Assembly: GCF_000318095.2 (NCBI RefSeq)
Contig: NZ_KB290717.1
Coordinates: 10,011 to 74,010, forward strand
Length of the DNA stretch: 64,000 nt
DNA from: Alloprevotella sp. oral taxon 473 str. F0040
Lineage (GTDB): Bacteria > Bacteroidota > Bacteroidia > Bacteroidales > Bacteroidaceae
Direction: 5' to 3'
The notes under the pieces are model-generated. The model was not told where the DNA came from. It worked only from the letters and a program-made list of their open reading frames with translations, and made no database searches. Positions 8,984 to 18,283 of the stretch are shown here, piece by piece. Positions within the stretch are counted from its first letter, which is position 1. Each line of letters begins with the position of its first letter. A program made the position numbers and the translations under genes.

Positions 8984-10042
8984 ATGAAACAGTTCTTTAG
9001 TTTTGTACTCAAAGAAGCGAAACACATCTTTCGCGACAAACGCACCATGCTCATGCTCTTTGGGATGCCTATTATGCTGATGCTTTTGTTTGGCTTTGCA
9101 GTGACCAATGATGTGCGAAATGTTCGTACAATAATAGTGGCATCAAGTATGGATTATGCAACTCGACAAGCTACGAATAGACTGGCTGCCTCTGAATACT
9201 TTACGATTTCTGCGCAGGTGTCGACTCCTGCTGAGGCGGAGCGTGAGATTCGAGCACAACGTGCGGATATGGCTGTGGTCTTCTCTCCTCAGTTTACTAT
9301 GAAACATGGGAAGGTGCAGTTTATCGTAGATGCTTCCGACCCCAATCAGTCACAACAATGGACGAATTATGCTACACAAGTGCTCTTTAATCCAGCTCAG
9401 TCACTGGTTAATATCAAGCTGATTTATAACCCCCAAATGCGTTCTGCCTACAATTTTGTGCCTGCCATCATGGGAATGCTCTTGATGCTCATTTGTGCAA
9501 TGATGACTTCTATTTCGATAGTTCGCGAAAAAGAGAAAGGGACAATGGAAATCTTATTGGTGTCACCCACCAAACCGCTACTCATCATCCTTGCGAAAGT
9601 AGTGCCGTATCTTGTTGTCTCTGTATCTATATTAGTGATAATTCTTTTGCTTTCTGCCTTTGTTTTAGCAGTACCTATTGCTGGCTCTTTGTGGTGGATC
9701 TTTTTAGTTTCGGGCATCTACATATTGTTAGCCCTTTCTTTGGGATTGTTGGTGTCTAATTTAGTGAAGACTCAGTTTGTTGCTCTCATCATTTGTGCAA
9801 TGATGCTCCTGATGCCTATACTCATGCTTTCAGGTATGATTTTCCCACTCGAGTCTATGCCACAGGTATTGCAGTGGATTTCGACTGTGATTCCCACGCG
9901 GTACTATATATCTGCTATGCGAAAACTCTTGATTATGGGGGCTGGCATAGAACAGGTGCTGTCGGAAATCATGATTCTCACCTCAATGCTCATTCTACTG
10001 CTCATACTTTCACTAGCTACTTTCAAAAAACGCTTAACATAA
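8984..10042 (+). CDS. ABC-2 type permease, first of a pair
   Basis: 352 residues when started at 8984, where the protein begins MKQFFSFVLKEAKHIFRDKR, as ABC-2 permeases of the YbhS/YhhJ type do; the ATG at 8951 adds an unlikely head. One N-terminal membrane segment is followed by a large periplasmic domain (about 45-165) and five C-terminal membrane segments. The cytoplasmic REKEKGTMEILLVSP loop is the family signature. It should pair with the next gene product as a heterodimeric channel. Confidence 0.85.
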   Translation: MKQFFSFVLKEAKHIFRDKRTMLMLFGMPIMLMLLFGFAVTNDVRNVRTIIVASSMDYATRQATNRLAASEYFTISAQVSTPAEAEREIRAQRADMAVVFSPQFTMKHGKVQFIVDASDPNQSQQWTNYATQVLFNPAQSLVNIKLIYNPQMRSAYNFVPAIMGMLLMLICAMMTSISIVREKEKGTMEILLVSPTKPLLIILAKVVPYLVVSVSILVIILLLSAFVLAVPIAGSLWWIFLVSGIYILLALSLGLLVSNLVKTQFVALIICAMMLLMPILMLSGMIFPLESMPQVLQWISTVIPTRYYISAMRKLLIMGAGIEQVLSEIMILTSMLILLLILSLATFKKRLT

Positions 10043-10049
10043 CAGCCCT

Positions 10050-11138
10050 ATGTCACTCAAAAGTCTTTTGCAGAAAGAAGTTTTGCAGATACGTCGCAAC
10101 TCGTTTTTGCCTCGCCTTATTCTGATGTTTCCTATCATGATCATGTGTGTCATGCCTTGGGTGATGAATATGGAGGTGAAAAACTTGAAGGTAGATGTGG
10201 TGGATTTGGAGTGCAGTCAGCAGTCACAGCGATTGGTTGCTGATATTCAGCATAGTCGTTACTTTGATTTTCAGAGTATGAAGCCTTCTTATAAGATTGC
10301 ATTGCAAAAGATAGAACAAAACGAAACTGATGTTGTGGTGGTGATTCCCCAAGATTACAGTAAGAATCTAACTTCAGGGCAGGATAAACCTCAGGTGCTT
10401 ATTGCGGCTAATGCCGTTAATGGTGTGAAAGGGGCTATGGGAACCGCCTATCTTTCGCAGATGGTGATGATGAATGCCTATCCGACACTAGGAGCTCTGC
10501 AGGAGAGGGTGTCTATTTTGCCATTGTATAATAAGAATCAAAACTTCAAACTCTACATGATTCCTGCGCTTTATGCCATCATCATCATGCTCATGACTGG
10601 ATATCTCCCTACACTTAATATTGTAGGTGAGAAAGAAGCGGGAACGATGGAACAGATTAATGTTACTCCTGTGAAAAAAAGAGAGTTTATCTTGGCCAAA
10701 CTCATTCCGTATTGGGGCATAGCATTGTTTATTATCACTATTTGTCTGCTGTTATCATGGGGTCTTTATGGTATTGTGCCACAAGGTTCTGTATGGCTCA
10801 TTTATTTGTTGTCTTTGCTCCTTTCTTTGTTCTTTTCTTCGTTGGGCTTGATTATCTCTAACTACAGCGATACGATGCAACAATCTGTCTTTGTGATGTG
10901 GTTTTTCGTGATGATTCTCATGTTGCTCAGTGGTTTGTTTACCCCTACACGCTCTATGCCTCCATGGGCTTACCTGACGACTTATGTTAACCCTTTGAGT
11001 TATTTCATTGAAGCTATTCGCACAGTTTTCATTCGCGGTGGCAGTTTGGCTGATATTGCTTCTCAGGTGTTGGCTTTATTGGGCATTAGTTCCGTGATGA
11101 GTCTTTGGGCTGTATTAAGCTATAAAAAGAATAGTTGA
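10050..11138 (+). CDS. ABC-2 type permease, second of a pair
   Basis: 362 residues, seven bases after the first permease. It has the same layout: N-terminal membrane segment, periplasmic domain and five C-terminal segments, with loop GEKEAGTMEQINVTP. It is the last gene of the efflux operon; a strong hairpin follows at 11203. Likely YbhR-like partner of the preceding permease. Confidence 0.85.
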   Translation: MSLKSLLQKEVLQIRRNSFLPRLILMFPIMIMCVMPWVMNMEVKNLKVDVVDLECSQQSQRLVADIQHSRYFDFQSMKPSYKIALQKIEQNETDVVVVIPQDYSKNLTSGQDKPQVLIAANAVNGVKGAMGTAYLSQMVMMNAYPTLGALQERVSILPLYNKNQNFKLYMIPALYAIIIMLMTGYLPTLNIVGEKEAGTMEQINVTPVKKREFILAKLIPYWGIALFIITICLLLSWGLYGIVPQGSVWLIYLLSLLLSLFFSSLGLIISNYSDTMQQSVFVMWFFVMILMLLSGLFTPTRSMPPWAYLTTYVNPLSYFIEAIRTVFIRGGSLADIASQVLALLGISSVMSLWAVLSYKKNS

Positions 11139-11202
11139 TATAGGGCTCATTTTAATGTTAGAGATTGGTTGTTGCTGAGAGGCTTTTTTCTTACGGTACT
11201 AA

Positions 11203-11240
11203 AAAACTCCTAGCTTCCGATGAAGAATGCTAGGAGTTTT
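11203..11240. terminator. Bidirectional terminator between the efflux operon and lrgAB
   Basis: Twelve-base-pair stem AAAACTCCTAGC/GCTAGGAGTTTT with a 14-base loop. The A and T ends suit both strands, stopping the efflux operon (plus) and lrgAB (minus). Confidence 0.75.
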
Positions 11241-11347
11241 AGGGTGAAATGGCCCAGTGTTGTTCTGGGCTCTCAAGGGCTTTGGAGATTTGCTCTGAGA
11301 GCCGAGTGATAGTGTGGGTGAAATGGAATGGTGGCCACCTTGTGGGG

Positions 11348-12067
11348 CTAAATGACTCCCATGATGTGCAATACAATAGGGGTGAGAATGGCTGTGAGCA
11401 CGCCATTGGCGATGAGTCCAAGGCTAGCGAAAGCCCCATATTTAGCTCCGTTTTCCATAGCACGTGAGGTGCCGACAGCGTGAGAGGCGGTACCCATGCT
11501 CAGACCTTGCGCAATGGGACTCTTGACACGACCAATTTGTAGGACGCGGAAACCAGTGACTGCACCAAACAAACCCACGATAACCACGATGGCAGCCGTG
11601 AGGGAAGGTATGCCGCCTGCAGTGCGACATACCTCCATGGCGATAGGGGTGGTGACACTCTTGGGAGCTAGCGAGATGACGACTTCTTTGGAGGCTCCCA
11701 ACCACTGAGCTGTGGCTACAGCAGAGATGATGCCAATGACACAACCTACGGTCTGTGAGATGAGAATAGGAATGAGTTGCTTGCGAATAACCTTAAGTTG
11801 TTGATAAAGTGGTACGCCAAGCGCCACAATAGCTGGCTTCAACCAGAATTCAATCTGTGAACCTGCTTCATGGTACACTTCATATTGTATGCCTGTGATT
11901 TTGAGAAAGGCTATAAGTACTGCGATGGTGATGAGGATGGGATTGAAGAGCACCCAGCCTGTCTTGCGCTGAATGAGTTTGGCACAGAAGAAAACTACGA
12001 AGGTGAGGGCGATGAGCACAAAGGGATTGCTCAAGGCTTCGAGAACATTATTTGCCACGTTTTGCAT
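11348..12067 (-). CDS. lrgB: LrgB/CidB-family membrane protein
   Basis: 239 residues with about seven hydrophobic segments. The run VVISLAPKSVTTPIAMEV and the closing ASLGLIANGVLTAILTPIV are typical of LrgB. I use the start at 12067 (MQNVANNVLEALSNPF); the ATG at 12112 would overlap lrgA by 65 bases, this one by 20. LrgA/LrgB pairs are linked to control of murein hydrolase activity and, in some bacteria, to pyruvate or glycolate transport. Translationally coupled to lrgA. Confidence 0.85.
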   Translation of the reverse strand: MQNVANNVLEALSNPFVLIALTFVVFFCAKLIQRKTGWVLFNPILITIAVLIAFLKITGIQYEVYHEAGSQIEFWLKPAIVALGVPLYQQLKVIRKQLIPILISQTVGCVIGIISAVATAQWLGASKEVVISLAPKSVTTPIAMEVCRTAGGIPSLTAAIVVIVGLFGAVTGFRVLQIGRVKSPIAQGLSMGTASHAVGTSRAMENGAKYGAFASLGLIANGVLTAILTPIVLHIMGVI

Positions 12068-12398
12068 ATTTTCTAACGATTTGGTGTGCCCATCCGGTAG
12101 AGAGGAGCACAAGAACAGTACTTACAAGTGTGGCAATGGCGATTGCCCAGAAATCTTTGGCTATGGTGTCAAAGTTAAGCATGAGGGCTACGCCTGGTGG
12201 AACGAAGAAGAAACCGAGGTTGCTCAGCAAAAAGTCGGAAATCTCTTTGACCCATTCGAGTTTGATCCACCCCATTTCAAGAAAAGCAGCCAATAGGAGC
12301 ATACCAATGATGCTGCCGGGAAGACTGATGCCCGTGATTTTTACGAGCAATTCCCCTAGAGCCATGCAGCCGAAGAGGATGGTGCATTGTTTGACCAT
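12048..12398 (-). CDS. lrgA: LrgA/CidA-family holin-like membrane protein
   Basis: 116 residues and four hydrophobic segments, the usual size. The core PGSIIGMLLLAAFLEMGWIK and NLGFFFVPPGVALM match LrgA/CidA. First gene of the lrgAB pair, with a -7 element 25 bases upstream. No LytSR two-component system lies nearby. Confidence 0.85.
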   Translation of the reverse strand: MVKQCTILFGCMALGELLVKITGISLPGSIIGMLLLAAFLEMGWIKLEWVKEISDFLLSNLGFFFVPPGVALMLNFDTIAKDFWAIAIATLVSTVLVLLSTGWAHQIVRKYAKRGK

Positions 12399-12422
12399 GT
12401 TAAAAGTGTTGATTGATTGCTA

Positions 12423-12430
12423 CAAAGTTA
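12423..12430 (-). promoter_or_regulatory. -7 element of the lrgAB promoter
   Basis: TAACTTTG on the minus strand, 25 bases before lrgA. No matching -33 TTTG, so moderate support. Confidence 0.4.
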
Positions 12431-12653
12431 CGAGAAAAAGGAGAGAGTGGTGGAAGAAGCTAAAAGAAATGGACATAAAAAATCCACTAGTGCTGAGAAT
12501 TTGCGAACTGAGGTGCAACATTGCAGCACAAGTGGAAAAAGAAAAGGCTGATTAGAATGGCGGAGAAGAGATATTCATTGTCGCTATTCGTAGTTCAGTT
12601 ATTTTCCTCTAGCATAGTACAGGAAGAAACAAACGAATGCTCCTCTAAGCTTA

Positions 12654-13145
12654 TTAGCGTCTTACGTAGTCGGCAAACGTGTAGGCTACCTCATTTTGTT
12701 CGTCAGCTGCGTGATGTTCTTGATGAGTGAGTTGCCATTCTTGAGGATTCCAAGTTGGGAAAAAGGTATCTGCTAGCTCGGGAGTCGCGTGAATATGAGT
12801 CAAGCATAAACGATTGGCCACTGGAAGGGCTTCAGCGTATACAGAAGCTCCACCAATGATGAAGACTTCTTCGTCGTCGGAACAGGTGGCAAGGGCTTCT
12901 TGGAGCGAAGCATAAACTTCGGTGTTGGCCCAAGGCGTAGTGGTGCTGCGGGAAAGCACGATGTTGCGACGATTAGGCAGGGCTCCTTTGGGCAAAGAGG
13001 CGAAAGTACTGCGCCCCATGATGATGGTGTGGCCTGTGGTCAAAGCTTTAAAACGTTGTAAATCGGCTCGGAGATGATAGAGTAGGCGATTTTCATACCC
13101 TATTGCGCCATTCTCGGCCACGGCACAGATGATGGAAAGAAACAT
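12654..13145 (-). CDS. folA: Dihydrofolate reductase
   Basis: 163 residues when started at 13145 (MFLSIICAVAENGAIGYENR), the normal DHFR length and N-terminus; the frame stays open upstream but that part has no DHFR likeness. It reduces dihydrofolate to tetrahydrofolate with NADPH, closing the cycle opened by ThyA. Seen: the active-site acid in LRADLQRFK, IIMGRSTFASLP and the nucleotide-binding IIGGASVYAEAL. The usual Trp-His-Leu-Pro before that acid reads Tyr-His-Leu-Arg here. It lies 194 bases after thyA on the same strand. Confidence 0.9.
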   Translation of the reverse strand: MFLSIICAVAENGAIGYENRLLYHLRADLQRFKALTTGHTIIMGRSTFASLPKGALPNRRNIVLSRSTTTPWANTEVYASLQEALATCSDDEEVFIIGGASVYAEALPVANRLCLTHIHATPELADTFFPTWNPQEWQLTHQEHHAADEQNEVAYTFADYVRR

Positions 13146-13339
13146 GTGACTATATGAGGAATGTGAGTGGAACGGAGCTGTTCGTTTCGTATTTATATTT
13201 GCTCGGAGCAGCTGATAAAGAGTGATGCAAGAGAGAGGGCTTTTATTTTCACTACCGTTCGTTGCAACGCAGCGAAACAGCCAATAACATATGAAATGTG
13301 CGAGACTCAATGAACAACTGATAGGAGAGCTTGGGCAGA

Positions 13340-14134
13340 CTATACCGAAACCGCGGCAGGAATGTGAGGGTATGGGTCGTAATCTTCGAGTTGGAAGTCT
13401 TCAAACTTGAAAGAGAAGAGGTCTTTCACCTCAGGATTGATGCGCATCTTGGGAAGTGCACGAGGGGTGCGGGTGAGTTGCAGTTGTGCTTGTTCCAGAT
13501 GATTGAGGTAAAGATGAGTGTCGCCTGTGGTATGGATGAACTCTCCTGGTTGAAGGTCACAGACTTGGGCCATCATCATGGTGAGAAGTGCGTAAGAAGC
13601 TATGTTGAAGGGAACTCCCAAAAAGGTGTCTGCGCTGCGTTGATAGAGTTGAAGGGAGAGTGTTCCATCGGCTACGTAAAACTGGAAAAGGAGGTGGCAA
13701 GGAGGTAGTGCCATATTATTGACTTCCGCTACGTTCCAGGCAGAGACTATGATGCGGCGACTATCGGGGGTGTTGCGGATTTGATCGATTACTTGTTGGA
13801 TTTGGTCGATGTGTCCTCCGCTATAGTCTGGCCATGAACGCCATTGGTGACCATAAATTGGGCCTAGTTCTCCATCGGCATCTGCCCATTCGTTCCAAAT
13901 GCGCACCCCATGTTCTTGGAGGTATTTTACGTTGGTGTCGCCACGCAAAAACCACAAAAGCTCATGAATAATGCTTTTGAGATGGAGTTTTTTAGTGGTA
14001 AGGAGAGGAAAACCTTGAGAGAGGTCAAAGCGCATCTGATGGCCAAATACAGATTTGGTGCCCGTTCCTGTGCGATCGCTTTTCGTATTGCCTTCATCGA
14101 GGATGCGCTGTAGCAAATCTAGATATGGTTTCAT
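13340..14134 (-). CDS. thyA: Thymidylate synthase
   Basis: 264 residues, the same as the E. coli enzyme, and colinear with it: the nucleophile falls at Cys146 in [13 protein letters not shown]. Other marks are [31 protein letters not shown] and [18 protein letters not shown]. It methylates dUMP to dTMP and makes the dihydrofolate recycled by FolA next door. Its start overlaps the stop of the upstream membrane-protein gene by four bases, so the two are coupled. Confidence 0.95.
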   Translation of the reverse strand: MKPYLDLLQRILDEGNTKSDRTGTGTKSVFGHQMRFDLSQGFPLLTTKKLHLKSIIHELLWFLRGDTNVKYLQEHGVRIWNEWADADGELGPIYGHQWRSWPDYSGGHIDQIQQVIDQIRNTPDSRRIIVSAWNVAEVNNMALPPCHLLFQFYVADGTLSLQLYQRSADTFLGVPFNIASYALLTMMMAQVCDLQPGEFIHTTGDTHLYLNHLEQAQLQLTRTPRALPKMRINPEVKDLFSFKFEDFQLEDYDPYPHIPAAVSV

Positions 14135-14520
14135 AGAGCGTTGGTTGTGATGCGATAGATGACAGGGTGAGAGATGACCGAAATGGTGGTAATGTGTGCC
14201 ACTGGTTTAGTAATCTGGGTTTCGTTTCGTTGCGACCAGAGTAAGAACACTGAAGTGAGAGATATCAATAATCCTACAATTGTGGTGATGATCGCTGCAC
14301 GTTCGTGGGTGTTGCCCCAAAGAAAAAGGGTGGCAAAGAAACTTGCTAATGGAAGAACCCAGAAAAGTTGTAGCACTATATATTGGAGTATGTCGAGTAT
14401 GGTGCTATCTTGGGTGTCAAAAAGAGTGACACCACCGAATAAAAAGAAGATGAGTGTGCCAATAGGAATAAATACATTGGGGAAACTCAAGGCAAGAAGC
14501 CACTTAGGATATTGGTTCAT
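14131..14520 (-). CDS. Small multi-pass membrane protein, function unknown
   Basis: 129 residues with three clear hydrophobic segments (about 12-30, 48-68, 75-95) and a polar C-terminal tail of about 30 residues. I do not recognise the family. The stop overlaps thyA by four bases, so it is expressed with thyA and perhaps folA; that proves no role in thymidylate synthesis. The 149 bases before it separate it from queA. Confidence 0.6.
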   Translation of the reverse strand: MNQYPKWLLALSFPNVFIPIGTLIFFLFGGVTLFDTQDSTILDILQYIVLQLFWVLPLASFFATLFLWGNTHERAAIITTIVGLLISLTSVFLLWSQRNETQITKPVAHITTISVISHPVIYRITTNAL

Positions 14521-14669
14521 CGGGTCGAGACGTTATGAAATCAGACATCAGACTTTAGATCTTTGTTTGTTAAGGGTTAGAACTTGAATGGGGAGTGATT
14601 CAAGTTAGTCTAAAGACAACTCTTTTTTTATCAGTCTAATAATGCCTTTTCAGAGAGGAGTTTGGCTTT

Positions 14670-15938
14670 TTATGCTTCTGTATCTTTTAGTGCATCATAG
14701 TTGAGCACGGAAGAATCGCCATAAGAAAGAAAGCGGAAGTCGTGATTGAGCGCGTAGTCGTAGATTTCTTGCCAACGTCCGTCGACGAATGCGCTCACGA
14801 GGAGAAGAAGTGTCGACTGAGGTTGGTGGAAATTGGTGACAATAGTGCGCACAATATGGTATTCGTAGCCAGGAGCAATAATAATCTGTGTGGCGGTGTG
14901 GAGGGTTTGCAAACCATGCTCGTCGAGATAGAGCAAAATCTCTTGTAAGGCTTCTACAGACGTCAAAGGGGTGGGAGTAGAGGCCGCATATTCATAGGGT
15001 AACCATTGGGGCACGTGCAGATCGTCTTCCGATGGTGTGCGCTGCTCTGCACGAGCTTGATGCAAGCGAACGCCTATATAATAAAGGCTTTCGAGGGTAC
15101 GAACACTGGTGGTGCCAACTGCGATGCACTGTGCTCCGTGAGCAAGGAGGCGTTCGATGGAAGTACGTGGCACGGCTATCCATTCAGCGTGCATGGTGTG
15201 ACCAGAGATTTCCTCGCTCTTCACAGGTTTGAAAGTTCCTGCGCCTACATGGAGGGTAATCTCGTTGCGTTCGATGCCGCGCGCATCGAGATTTTGCAGT
15301 ACTTCTTCGGTAAAATGCAAACCTGCAGTGGGGGCAGCCACAGACCCCTTGATGCGCGAGTAGACAGTTTGGTAAGCATTGAGGTCGCTCTCTTCTGTGT
15401 CGCGATTCAAATAGGGAGGAATGGGCAATTCACCGATGCTTTCTAGAATTTCAGCCCATGAAATGGAGGTATCATCCCAAGAGAAACGAACCTCAAAGCC
15501 TGTTCCTTGTTCGCCTACACGCTCAGCAGTGAGGGTTACAATACGATTTTGCACAGCAACTTCGCGTTGCAAGGTCCCTTCTTTCCACTTTTTGAGATTT
15601 CCGACCAAACAAACCCAACTTACTTCGCCTTTAGCTGCGAAGGATAGCTGGTAGTCCAGTGGGGAGAATGGTTCTAGACAGAAAATTTCGATGAGTGCGC
15701 CCGTGCTTTTGTGGAAGTGCAAGCGCGCTTGTATCACTTTGGTGTTATTGAACACCATAAGTGCACCCTTGGGCAAGTATTCGGGAAGATGAGAAAAGAC
15801 TTCTTCTCCAATCGTACCATCGCAGCTGCGTAGCAATAGCTTAGATTGATCGCGTTGCGGCAAGGGATATTTGGCGATGCGTTCTTCTGGGAGAGGGTAT
15901 GCGTAGTCTTGAATCTTGATGTGCTGTGTGTCGGTCAT
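14670..15938 (-). CDS. queA: tRNA preQ1(34) S-adenosylmethionine ribosyltransferase-isomerase
   Basis: Builds epoxyqueuosine on the wobble base of GUN-anticodon tRNAs, using the ribosyl part of S-adenosylmethionine. 422 residues, longer than the E. coli enzyme (356), as is usual in Bacteroidetes. Motifs: YPLPEERIAKYPLPQRDQSKLL, GALMVFNNTKVIQARL, GSVAAPTAGLHFTEEVL, THVGAGTF-like LHVGAGTFKPV, GTTSVRTLESL and the closing TNFHQPQSTLLLLVSAF. The stop of the DUF4831 gene lies 16 bases upstream, so it is in one transcript with the hydrate dehydratase. Confidence 0.93.
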   Translation of the reverse strand: MTDTQHIKIQDYAYPLPEERIAKYPLPQRDQSKLLLRSCDGTIGEEVFSHLPEYLPKGALMVFNNTKVIQARLHFHKSTGALIEIFCLEPFSPLDYQLSFAAKGEVSWVCLVGNLKKWKEGTLQREVAVQNRIVTLTAERVGEQGTGFEVRFSWDDTSISWAEILESIGELPIPPYLNRDTEESDLNAYQTVYSRIKGSVAAPTAGLHFTEEVLQNLDARGIERNEITLHVGAGTFKPVKSEEISGHTMHAEWIAVPRTSIERLLAHGAQCIAVGTTSVRTLESLYYIGVRLHQARAEQRTPSEDDLHVPQWLPYEYAASTPTPLTSVEALQEILLYLDEHGLQTLHTATQIIIAPGYEYHIVRTIVTNFHQPQSTLLLLVSAFVDGRWQEIYDYALNHDFRFLSYGDSSVLNYDALKDTEA

Positions 15939-15954
15939 GACAAAAGTCTAAAAA

Positions 15955-17043
15955 TTACTTGGAGAGTTGTTCGAGGTCTAGCTTTTCTACACGGCCAGTT
16001 ATAGGAGAAAGACGTACTTTTGTGTTGAATTTCTTGTTGAAAAGCACACCTCCAAGGTGTTCTATACGACCAAATTGAGCAATGGGGATGATACCATCAA
16101 ACCAAACTCTTTCGTTGTCAAAGAGGCGCACAGCTGCATTGCTGGGAATGCGATAGCGTAGATCTTCCATTTCTTTCTTTTTCTTGGGAGATTCTTCTGC
16201 TTCAGGTAGGGTGAGTTGGTCAGACACTTGGAGTTGAATGGGAGTGCCTGCCACCTCGTTGGCATCCACAAAGCCTAAGTAGCGAGAGAACCGGAAAAGC
16301 TCAAGAGTTTGTTGTGCTTGTTGCGGAGTTACCTCAAAGGTGACGACATGTTCTTCCATTGTTTTAGTACCCAAGAAGAGCGACAACAAACCATTTTCAC
16401 GCTGATCGAGCTGTGCCATCATCGTTTTCAATTGCTCCCCGTCCTTGGGATTAAAGTCTGCTTGCCCTTTGGCTAGTAAGCCTCGGTTTTCGCGGATGTC
16501 GTAAATCTCTTGGGCTGTGATTTCTGCACGAGCTGCTGTGCTACCTGCACGAAGAATCTCTTGGGTTTTGTACTTATTGCCTTGTGGTCTATCCTTGCTA
16601 ATTTTCTTCACAGAAGGAGCTTCCAAGGTTGGTAAAGCATCTGCTGTGGTGTTGACGCTCAGTAGACGGCCATCAGGTGCTAGTTCTACAAGTGGAGCAG
16701 AGGTTTTATGGTTGAGCTTAATGGTGTAGGCTTGTGTGCGATCAGCCACACCATAAGGAGTCACCTCAATGCTTTGCAGTGTCCAGGTGTCGAAAGGTTG
16801 TTGCTCAACATTGGGGGCATCTAAAAAACGCTGAGCGTAAGCTGCATATTCACCAGGAGTATAGCTTTCACGTTGAGCGCGCACCACGATGTGAAGGCGA
16901 GTTTGTGGCAAGAAATAGGTTATGCCTTCTGTGGTAATTCCAGGTTGATAGGGGCGTATTTCAGTTTGTGCAGTAGTATTTGAGGGAATACTCAATAAAA
17001 GAGTAATTAAACTGTTGATGAAGAGTAATCTATGTAGTTTCAT
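15955..17043 (-). CDS. DUF4831-type exported protein
   Basis: 362 residues with a signal peptide (hydrophobic run ending TTAQ near 26), so periplasmic or outer-membrane facing. The GITYFLPQTRLHIVV start of the mature part and the RENGLLSLFLGTKTMEEHVVTFEV middle match the Bacteroidetes-restricted DUF4831 family as I remember it; no enzyme motif is visible. A Lys/Glu-rich stretch (about 285-295) lies in the second half. Only one base separates it from the preceding nnrD stop, and queA follows after 16 bases. Function unknown. Confidence 0.7.
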   Translation of the reverse strand: MKLHRLLFINSLITLLLSIPSNTTAQTEIRPYQPGITTEGITYFLPQTRLHIVVRAQRESYTPGEYAAYAQRFLDAPNVEQQPFDTWTLQSIEVTPYGVADRTQAYTIKLNHKTSAPLVELAPDGRLLSVNTTADALPTLEAPSVKKISKDRPQGNKYKTQEILRAGSTAARAEITAQEIYDIRENRGLLAKGQADFNPKDGEQLKTMMAQLDQRENGLLSLFLGTKTMEEHVVTFEVTPQQAQQTLELFRFSRYLGFVDANEVAGTPIQLQVSDQLTLPEAEESPKKKKEMEDLRYRIPSNAAVRLFDNERVWFDGIIPIAQFGRIEHLGGVLFNKKFNTKVRLSPITGRVEKLDLEQLSK

Positions 17044-17044
17044 T

Positions 17045-17950
17045 CTATAGAGAGTTGGAAGTGTCTAAAGTCGAAAATGCAGCGGGAAGTGCTGCAATAA
17101 TGTCGGAAGCTAAAGTGCAGTAAACTCCCTTTTGCCGAGAAGCCAATAATCCAGCCTGATGATGAAGGTATACCCCTACAATTGCTGCAGACTTAGGTGA
17201 ATAACCCTGCGCCAGGAGACTGCCGATAATCCCTGTGAGGACATCGCCACTTCCGGCTTTGGCTAAGCCACTATTGCCTTTGGTATCGAGCTGAAAAATC
17301 TCTCCATCCTTTGTACAAATGTGTGTGTGATGGCTTTTCACCACTACATGTACTTGCAGAGAAATAGCTAGGTTTTGGGCGGAAGTTAATTGTTCAGCTG
17401 TGGTTGAATGTGGTAATTCTAGGGCAGTGCACAATCGTTTGAGTTCGCCAATGTGAGGTGTAAGTACTGTTTCTGCAGGAACGTAGGACAATAGTTGGTA
17501 GTCTTGGGCAAGCAGGTTGAGTGCATCAGCATCTAGTACTAAAGGGAGGGGACTCCCAGAGGTCTCTAAGTCTAAGAGCATTTTGAGTTGTGCACGAAAG
17601 GCCCATTGCGTTTCGCCGTCGATGCCAATTCCAGAACCTATTGCTACAGCATTATAACCTTTTAATTCAATGAGGCTTGTCCAGTGTTGATGCGATTGTT
17701 CGTCGAAATGTAGAATCGCTTCTGGTAGTTTTGTCTGGAAGATGGTATTAGCTGTTTCGGGGACGTGGGCCGTTAGTTTGCCTAGTCCAGATCGTAAAGC
17801 CGATTCTGCAGCAAGTAGAGCAGCACCCATCATGCCATAATGGCCACCAACAAGGAGTAGGTGCCCAAATGTGCCTTTGTGTCCATCGGTTGGACGTGGG
17901 ATGAGGAGTCGAGTGGCTAATTGCGCATTGATTTTTGGAAAAGACGACAT
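17045..17950 (-). CDS. nnrD: ADP-dependent (S)-NAD(P)H-hydrate dehydratase
   Basis: Repairs NADH and NADPH damaged by hydration. 301 residues from the start at 17950 (MSSFPKINAQLATRLL); longer forms up to 18058 add residues without family likeness. Motifs: DGHKGTFGHLLLVGG, VLDADALNLLAQD, LTPHIGELKRL and GNSGLAKAGSGDVLTGIIGS, the ribokinase-fold active site. The NnrE epimerase domain usually fused at the N-terminus in bacteria (YjeF) is absent, so it must be separate or missing. A TATCTTTG element (17961-17968) lies so close that the transcript would be almost leaderless. Confidence 0.88.
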   Translation of the reverse strand: MSSFPKINAQLATRLLIPRPTDGHKGTFGHLLLVGGHYGMMGAALLAAESALRSGLGKLTAHVPETANTIFQTKLPEAILHFDEQSHQHWTSLIELKGYNAVAIGSGIGIDGETQWAFRAQLKMLLDLETSGSPLPLVLDADALNLLAQDYQLLSYVPAETVLTPHIGELKRLCTALELPHSTTAEQLTSAQNLAISLQVHVVVKSHHTHICTKDGEIFQLDTKGNSGLAKAGSGDVLTGIIGSLLAQGYSPKSAAIVGVYLHHQAGLLASRQKGVYCTLASDIIAALPAAFSTLDTSNSL

Positions 17951-18180
17951 TTGCATACTGCAAAGATACGCTTTGTCCATGACATTTAGGAGGAATGGTG
18001 CGAGAAATTGCTGTAATAGAATGGTGATTCCCGTGTTTTGAAGAATAAATTCTTCCAAAATCGAAAGATAATGCAGAGTGCAATCTGTAGGGCAAGTTTG
18101 TCGTTTTGAAGAGTCTGTATAGGTGAATCGTGAAGAAATCTTTGGAATTAGTAGTTTTCGGTGGTTTTTGGAGGAGGAAA

Positions 18181-18212
18181 TTTGCCTTAGTCCTTATAAT
18201 TTTGTATCTTTG
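18181..18212 (+). promoter_or_regulatory. Promoter of der
   Basis: TTTG at 18181-18184, 20-base spacer, TATCTTTG at 18205-18212. Start of transcription near 18218, about 65 bases before the der start codon. Confidence 0.7.
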
Positions 18213-18283
18213 CGCGCACAATTAAATCGTGGAGAAAGCCGTGAGGCTGTGCTCCCTATTATCGAAAAGAAACGTTATAACGA

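Noticed and set aside
12052-12555. 167-codon plus-strand frame over lrgA
   Set aside because: It lies opposite lrgA and its promoter and has no family likeness.
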